Source: Bacteriovoracaceae bacterium (GTDB lineage Bacteria; Bdellovibrionota; Bacteriovoracia; Bacteriovoracales; Bacteriovoracaceae). Taken from it: 17,677 bases of DNA. The stretch is taken from NCBI GenBank assembly GCA_018060635.1, contig JAGOVR010000020.1, positions 1 to 17,677 on the forward strand, given 5' to 3'. The position numbers were made by a program, and so were the translations under genes. Numbering within the stretch: the first letter of the stretch is position 1; each line of letters starts with the position of its first letter. The notes under the pieces are model-generated. The model had not been told where the DNA came from. It saw nothing but the letters and a program-made list of their open reading frames with translations, and ran no database searches. Below are positions 14,109-17,677 of the stretch, piece after piece.

Positions 14109-15491
14109 ATGCTTTTATTAGAAGAATTATTTGTCTTGATTCAGTCTTATCAGTACGAAGATTTTTATCAAAAAGCCAAAGAGTATTATCCTGTTTCACT
14201 AAAGCAAGAAGTAAAAAACTCACATAGTTTAGATACGGTAGCATTAGAACAAATTATAGACGAAATATTATCTTGGGGAGAACGAGAGTTTTTTAAAAAG
14301 GTAACAGATTATTATTTGCAAGAATTAATAGCAAAAAAACTTATAGAGCGTGGCTTACGGTTTATAGCAAAGATTCAAAAGATAGACGAATATTTAGACT
14401 GGCAAATTTTTAAACTAAAGTTTTTTTTACAGAAGAATGATCGAAGATCTTTTAAAAAAGAAATAGTTGATATTCTCATGAGCACTTACCAAAAAAAAAT
14501 CACAGAAAAAGAAGATAAAATTCTCTATAAAGAATTTAAAAAGCTTCATTTTAATTTATCAATACAAGAGCGTGCATTATTAAATGATTCAGCTCTCATG
14601 ATAGACGTATTTCTTTTGTTAAGAGAAAGTCGTACCAGCTATCTCAAAAAAGATTTGATAACGACTCATTTGTTAAAACTAATCCTTTGGGATAAGCAAA
14701 ATCCTGTTGCCTTTTGTTTTCTTATTAATTTTTTCAATCTACTAGAACAACCAGAAAAAGCTCGTTTAGTTTATGACTACGCCTTAGAGTGTTTAGGTGA
14801 GAAATCTAAAAAAGACTTTTTTAAAGAGACCTTTAAAGATTTGTTGTCTATGACTACAAATTCTTCTTCCAAACAGGAATCTCTTTCCAGAGAAAATTAT
14901 AAAAAGATTTTACAAATCCTTAGAGGAAGTAAAGTTGAAGGAGCTGAGCTTTTAGATCAAACTTCACCGCATATTCAAAAGGATAAGATTTTAATTTCTA
15001 CTGAAGCAGAAGAGCAAAAAAGGCCCAGTTTTTTTAGAGAAAGTAGTAACGAGATATATTCTAACTTTCAAGAAAAAGAAGAGAGTTCTATATTAGTTGA
15101 ATCTAAAGAGGATTTGGAAAAAGAAATTAATATAGAAGAGATTAAAGATCACGTGGTGATGCTTTATACCATGAGTCTTTTTCAGCAAGCAGATAATTTT
15201 TTAGAAAAAAAATCTTTATTCTTTTCTCAGACAGATATTGCTACTTATAGTTATCTTCGAGCTTTAATAAAAAAAGAAATAGGAGATTTTGTAACAGGGT
15301 TAGAATTGATTGACCATGTATTGCAAACTCACTTAAAACAAAATCAGCGAGCTAGTTTTTTCTTATTAAGAGGAGATATTCTTTTACAAATGGGAGATAA
15401 GGCTTCTGCCATTAAGTACTACCAAGTTGCGGGTTCTTTAGATGGTAGTCTGCCTACTCATGAGAGGATCGACAGAATTGAAAAAAATTAA
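14109..15491 (+). CDS. Unrecognised 460-aa helical protein with C-terminal TPR-like repeats
   Basis: I do not recognise this protein. It has no signal peptide or membrane helix, so it should be cytoplasmic. Residues 1-245 look all-helical and rich in Lys, Glu and Phe, with hints of degenerate helical repeats (for example NPVAFCFLINFFNLLEQPEKARLVYDYAL). A polar, low-complexity stretch follows (about 248-340). The C-terminal 110 residues contain two to three TPR-like units, ending LLRGDILLQMGDKASAIKYYQVAG. Its ATG has a modest GGGA upstream. The gap before it (13999-14108) shows no convincing terminator and only weak promoter-like sequence. The next gene, AsmA-like, starts inside its last 14 bases and takes its ribosome binding site from this coding sequence, so the two are translationally coupled and may work together in the envelope or pilus context. 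Confidence 0.8.
   Translation: MLLLEELFVLIQSYQYEDFYQKAKEYYPVSLKQEVKNSHSLDTVALEQIIDEILSWGEREFFKKVTDYYLQELIAKKLIERGLRFIAKIQKIDEYLDWQIFKLKFFLQKNDRRSFKKEIVDILMSTYQKKITEKEDKILYKEFKKLHFNLSIQERALLNDSALMIDVFLLLRESRTSYLKKDLITTHLLKLILWDKQNPVAFCFLINFFNLLEQPEKARLVYDYALECLGEKSKKDFFKETFKDLLSMTTNSSSKQESLSRENYKKILQILRGSKVEGAELLDQTSPHIQKDKILISTEAEEQKRPSFFRESSNEIYSNFQEKEESSILVESKEDLEKEINIEEIKDHVVMLYTMSLFQQADNFLEKKSLFFSQTDIATYSYLRALIKKEIGDFVTGLELIDHVLQTHLKQNQRASFFLLRGDILLQMGDKASAIKYYQVAGSLDGSLPTHERIDRIEKN
15464..15468 (+). promoter_or_regulatory. Ribosome binding site setting a TTG start for the AsmA-like gene
   Basis: GAGGA lies nine bases before the TTG at 15478, within the end of the upstream 460-aa gene. 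It supports the TTG start, which yields a proper positively charged N-terminus (MKKINK) before a membrane helix. Confidence 0.65.
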
Positions 15492-17677
15492 TAAGGCTGT
15501 CTTGTTTTTTTTAGGGGTCATTACCCTTTTTTGTTACTTATTTTTACAAATAAGTAAAACAGAGTTTTTTTCTAAAAATTTAATTAAATTTTCTCATAGG
15601 TTTGTGCCACATTCTTTTTTAAGTAAAGTTGAATTTAAAAAAGTACAGATTACCCTTTTCCCTTTTGGGATAAGTTTCTATGATTTTAAATATAAAGATT
15701 TAACTAGTAAGAGCAAAGTAAATGTAGAAGCTAAAAAGTTTAATTTTTATTTAAACTTATGGAGTTTTGCAGACAAAAAATTAGCGATTAGTGAAGTAGC
15801 AGTTGAAGACGGTATTTTCTATCTGGAGGGATTTTTTAAAAATAAGAAAAAAAATTTAGCACTCAGTGACATTCCAAGCATAGATTCTAAGAGTAATAAA
15901 AAAGTTGTATATGATTTTAGATATTTAAAAAAGATTTTTAAAGAAAGTATTCCTATTAAAATAAGTACCTTAAGTTTGCGTAAAGTTTTAGTAGTTGTAG
16001 ATTCGAGGGCCCTGACTATTAGTGAGTTACAAATAGCAGAGAGAAATACTTATTTTAAGTTAAAAATTGATATTATCCCGCAATTTATTTTAGAGGATTT
16101 AGTCCCTTTCGGTTTAGGTAGAATAAAAAATTTAACAACTGACTTAAAATTTTATCAAGAGAAATTGCAGATAGATGGTCTCAAAATTTATCACCCTCAG
16201 CATAGTGCGGAGCTTAATGGGTTATTACAAGGTACTTTTGATAAGTGGCAAAATATTAAAACTAATCTTTATGCTAAGGTTAAAGTTGATCTAGCCGAGA
16301 TGGCTACTATTCCTAAAGTGGCGACTCTTTTTCAGGCAAGCGAAGGAATTGCGAGTATTAATTTAAAAGTAAGTGGTCCATTAGAAGTGCCAGAAATATT
16401 ATTAGACGTTGTGGTTGATAAATTTAATACTAATTTTGCCTATGGTGATAAAATCAAGGTAAGGGCTCAATTAAAAAATCAAAAACTAGTTGTGAATCAA
16501 TTAGAAGTTTCTCATCAAAAAGAATTTTTACTTTTAGAACGACCAGTAGAGTTAGTCGATTTAAATTCGTACAAGTGGCTTCCTATCCCTGCATTAGTAA
16601 TCTTAAAAAATTATTCGATTCGAGGACTACTTCATTATATTCCAGAAGTTGCGGAACCTATTCATACGGTACTGAGTGGCCATGTAGGTATTCAACTAGA
16701 AAAAGGGGTTTTATCTTTTAATTTATTGCAAGATTTGAAATCAGATAAATTTAAATTAATTTTGGATGCTGGTAAGCCTGCTATTATTGAATCACCTTTT
16801 ATTTCTTTTCAAAATGGTAAGATTGCAGTTGGTCTTAAAAAAGGTGATGTAGAAATAGAGTCTGTTTTAAAATTAAAAAAATCAGAACTTAAAATTAAAG
16901 GGTTAGTTGCAGGGAAGTATTTAAAATTTAATATTGATTCTTCTCTTTTACAGTTAGAAGATTTATCTCCGATCTATGGTATTTCCTTAAAAGGACAAGG
17001 AAAAACTCAACTGCTTATAGAGGGTACAGGCTCTGCCGTTACTTTTCAGTTTAAAAATCAGTTTAACTTATTTGAAATTTTTGGATTTCAGTTAGGTCTT
17101 ACAGATTCTAATTTAGTTATTGATTTAGAAAAGAAAAAAATATTTGTTAATGATTTTATATCAGAAGTCGGCAAAACTAAATCCAGTGCTTCTGGCTGGA
17201 TTAATATAAGTGATGAAGCAAATCTTTTTTTTGATGTGACTCAACCTGCTCTAAAATATAAAGATGCTTTAACTATCTATCATCCCCTATTAAAAGATTT
17301 AACATTTCTGCCTGAAAACATAGCAGGAAACTTTAATTTGAAGTATCAAGTTTCAGGACCTTCGGATGTGAAGAAATTAAAAGTTCTAGGTTTTTTATCA
17401 GGAGAAAAAATAGATTGGAAAGGTGAAACGTTTTACTCTGCGCAAAGTAATTTTATTTTTGATCGCAATATTATTAAAATGGAGAAAATAAAATTACTTA
17501 AAGGCGAAGGTGCTATCAGTGGTAATTTTAGCGGAAATTTAAATACAGAGCAGATAGATTTTGAAGGCAAGTCATTTAATCTTTTAGTAGAAGATTTTGA
17601 TTTTTTTCGTGATGTAACGCACGCAAAAGGGAAGTTAGATTTTTGGTTTAAAGGAACTAAATTAAAAGATAAAGTAT
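15478..17677 (+). CDS. Large AsmA/TamB-like envelope protein, 3'-truncated by the window edge
   Basis: The frame from TTG 15478 stays open to the last base, giving at least 733 residues. It begins MKKINK, followed by a membrane helix (about residues 7-23, VLFFLGVITLFCYLFLQ) and a long beta-strand-rich periplasmic part. The first segment (KVEFKKVQITLFPFGISFYDF) resembles the start of AsmA-like domains, and recurring patterns such as GILEL/GLLQG, ISGNFSGNL and SGWINIS suit the repetitive beta-groove of AsmA/TamB/YhdP proteins. Family members act in glycerophospholipid transport between inner and outer membrane. No conserved single motif proves the assignment and the C-terminus is missing, so a shorter relative such as GspN is not excluded, although the length argues against it. 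The gene overlaps the upstream 460-aa gene by 14 bases. Confidence 0.75.
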   Translation, partial: MKKINKAVLFFLGVITLFCYLFLQISKTEFFSKNLIKFSHRFVPHSFLSKVEFKKVQITLFPFGISFYDFKYKDLTSKSKVNVEAKKFNFYLNLWSFADKKLAISEVAVEDGIFYLEGFFKNKKKNLALSDIPSIDSKSNKKVVYDFRYLKKIFKESIPIKISTLSLRKVLVVVDSRALTISELQIAERNTYFKLKIDIIPQFILEDLVPFGLGRIKNLTTDLKFYQEKLQIDGLKIYHPQHSAELNGLLQGTFDKWQNIKTNLYAKVKVDLAEMATIPKVATLFQASEGIASINLKVSGPLEVPEILLDVVVDKFNTNFAYGDKIKVRAQLKNQKLVVNQLEVSHQKEFLLLERPVELVDLNSYKWLPIPALVILKNYSIRGLLHYIPEVAEPIHTVLSGHVGIQLEKGVLSFNLLQDLKSDKFKLILDAGKPAIIESPFISFQNGKIAVGLKKGDVEIESVLKLKKSELKIKGLVAGKYLKFNIDSSLLQLEDLSPIYGISLKGQGKTQLLIEGTGSAVTFQFKNQFNLFEIFGFQLGLTDSNLVIDLEKKKIFVNDFISEVGKTKSSASGWINISDEANLFFDVTQPALKYKDALTIYHPLLKDLTFLPENIAGNFNLKYQVSGPSDVKKLKVLGFLSGEKIDWKGETFYSAQSNFIFDRNIIKMEKIKLLKGEGAISGNFSGNLNTEQIDFEGKSFNLLVEDFDFFRDVTHAKGKLDFWFKGTKLKDKV

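Noticed and set aside
1..17677. tRNA, rRNA, CRISPR arrays, insertion sequences or phage genes
   Set aside because: I saw no cloverleaf-type sequences, regularly spaced repeats, transposase motifs or terminal inverted repeats in either strand.

Overview
This window is an AT-rich stretch of a Gram-negative genome and is almost entirely a type IV pilus (T4P) biogenesis locus. Eighteen genes are packed with very short gaps, and 17 lie on the + strand. The order is pilB (5'-truncated by the window edge), pilT, pilC, pilA, a minus-strand TPR gene, an ABC-2-type ATPase/permease pair, pilD, pilM, pilN, pilO, pilP, pilQ. A cytoplasmic TPR protein, aroQ, efp, an unrecognised helical/TPR protein and the start of a large AsmA/TamB-like envelope protein follow. 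An ABC transporter between pilA and pilD, with pilMNOPQ downstream, resembles the Myxococcus xanthus locus, where the transporter genes are called pilH and pilI. With the low GC content this suggests a member of the Bdellovibrionota/Myxococcota (former Deltaproteobacteria) lineage, possibly a low-GC Bdellovibrio or Bacteriovorax relative. That placement is inference; the window holds no rRNA or other phylogenetic marker beyond its proteins.

Layout: (1) 1-3861 holds the motor module: extension ATPase PilB, retraction ATPase PilT and inner-membrane platform PilC. (2) 3862-4470 holds the major-pilin-like gene pilA, with a sigma70-type promoter just upstream. (3) 4467-5120 is the only minus-strand gene, a membrane-anchored TPR protein whose stop codon overlaps that of pilA. 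(4) 5173-7350 is a compact operon of ABC ATPase, ABC permease and prepilin peptidase PilD. (5) 7347-10189 is pilMNOP, joined by ATGA overlaps and headed by a strong promoter-like sequence (TTGAAA-N18-TATAAT) and a TTG start. (6) 10190-12058 is the secretin gene pilQ, with its own possible promoter. (7) 12095-13998 carries a TPR protein, type II dehydroquinase and elongation factor P. (8) 14109-17677 carries the unrecognised 460-aa protein translationally coupled to the AsmA-like gene, which runs off the window end.

Together the genes supply nearly a whole T4P machine: pilin, processing enzyme, motors, platform, alignment complex PilMNOP and outer-membrane secretin PilQ. No minor pilins, no PilSR two-component system and no lipidated pilotin are visible. 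The parts with least known function are the ABC transporter, the opposing TPR gene, and the 460-aa protein paired with the AsmA-like protein. I found no tRNA, rRNA, CRISPR array, insertion sequence or phage gene. No stretch over 300 bases lacks a gene; the longest intergenic gap is 13999-14108.
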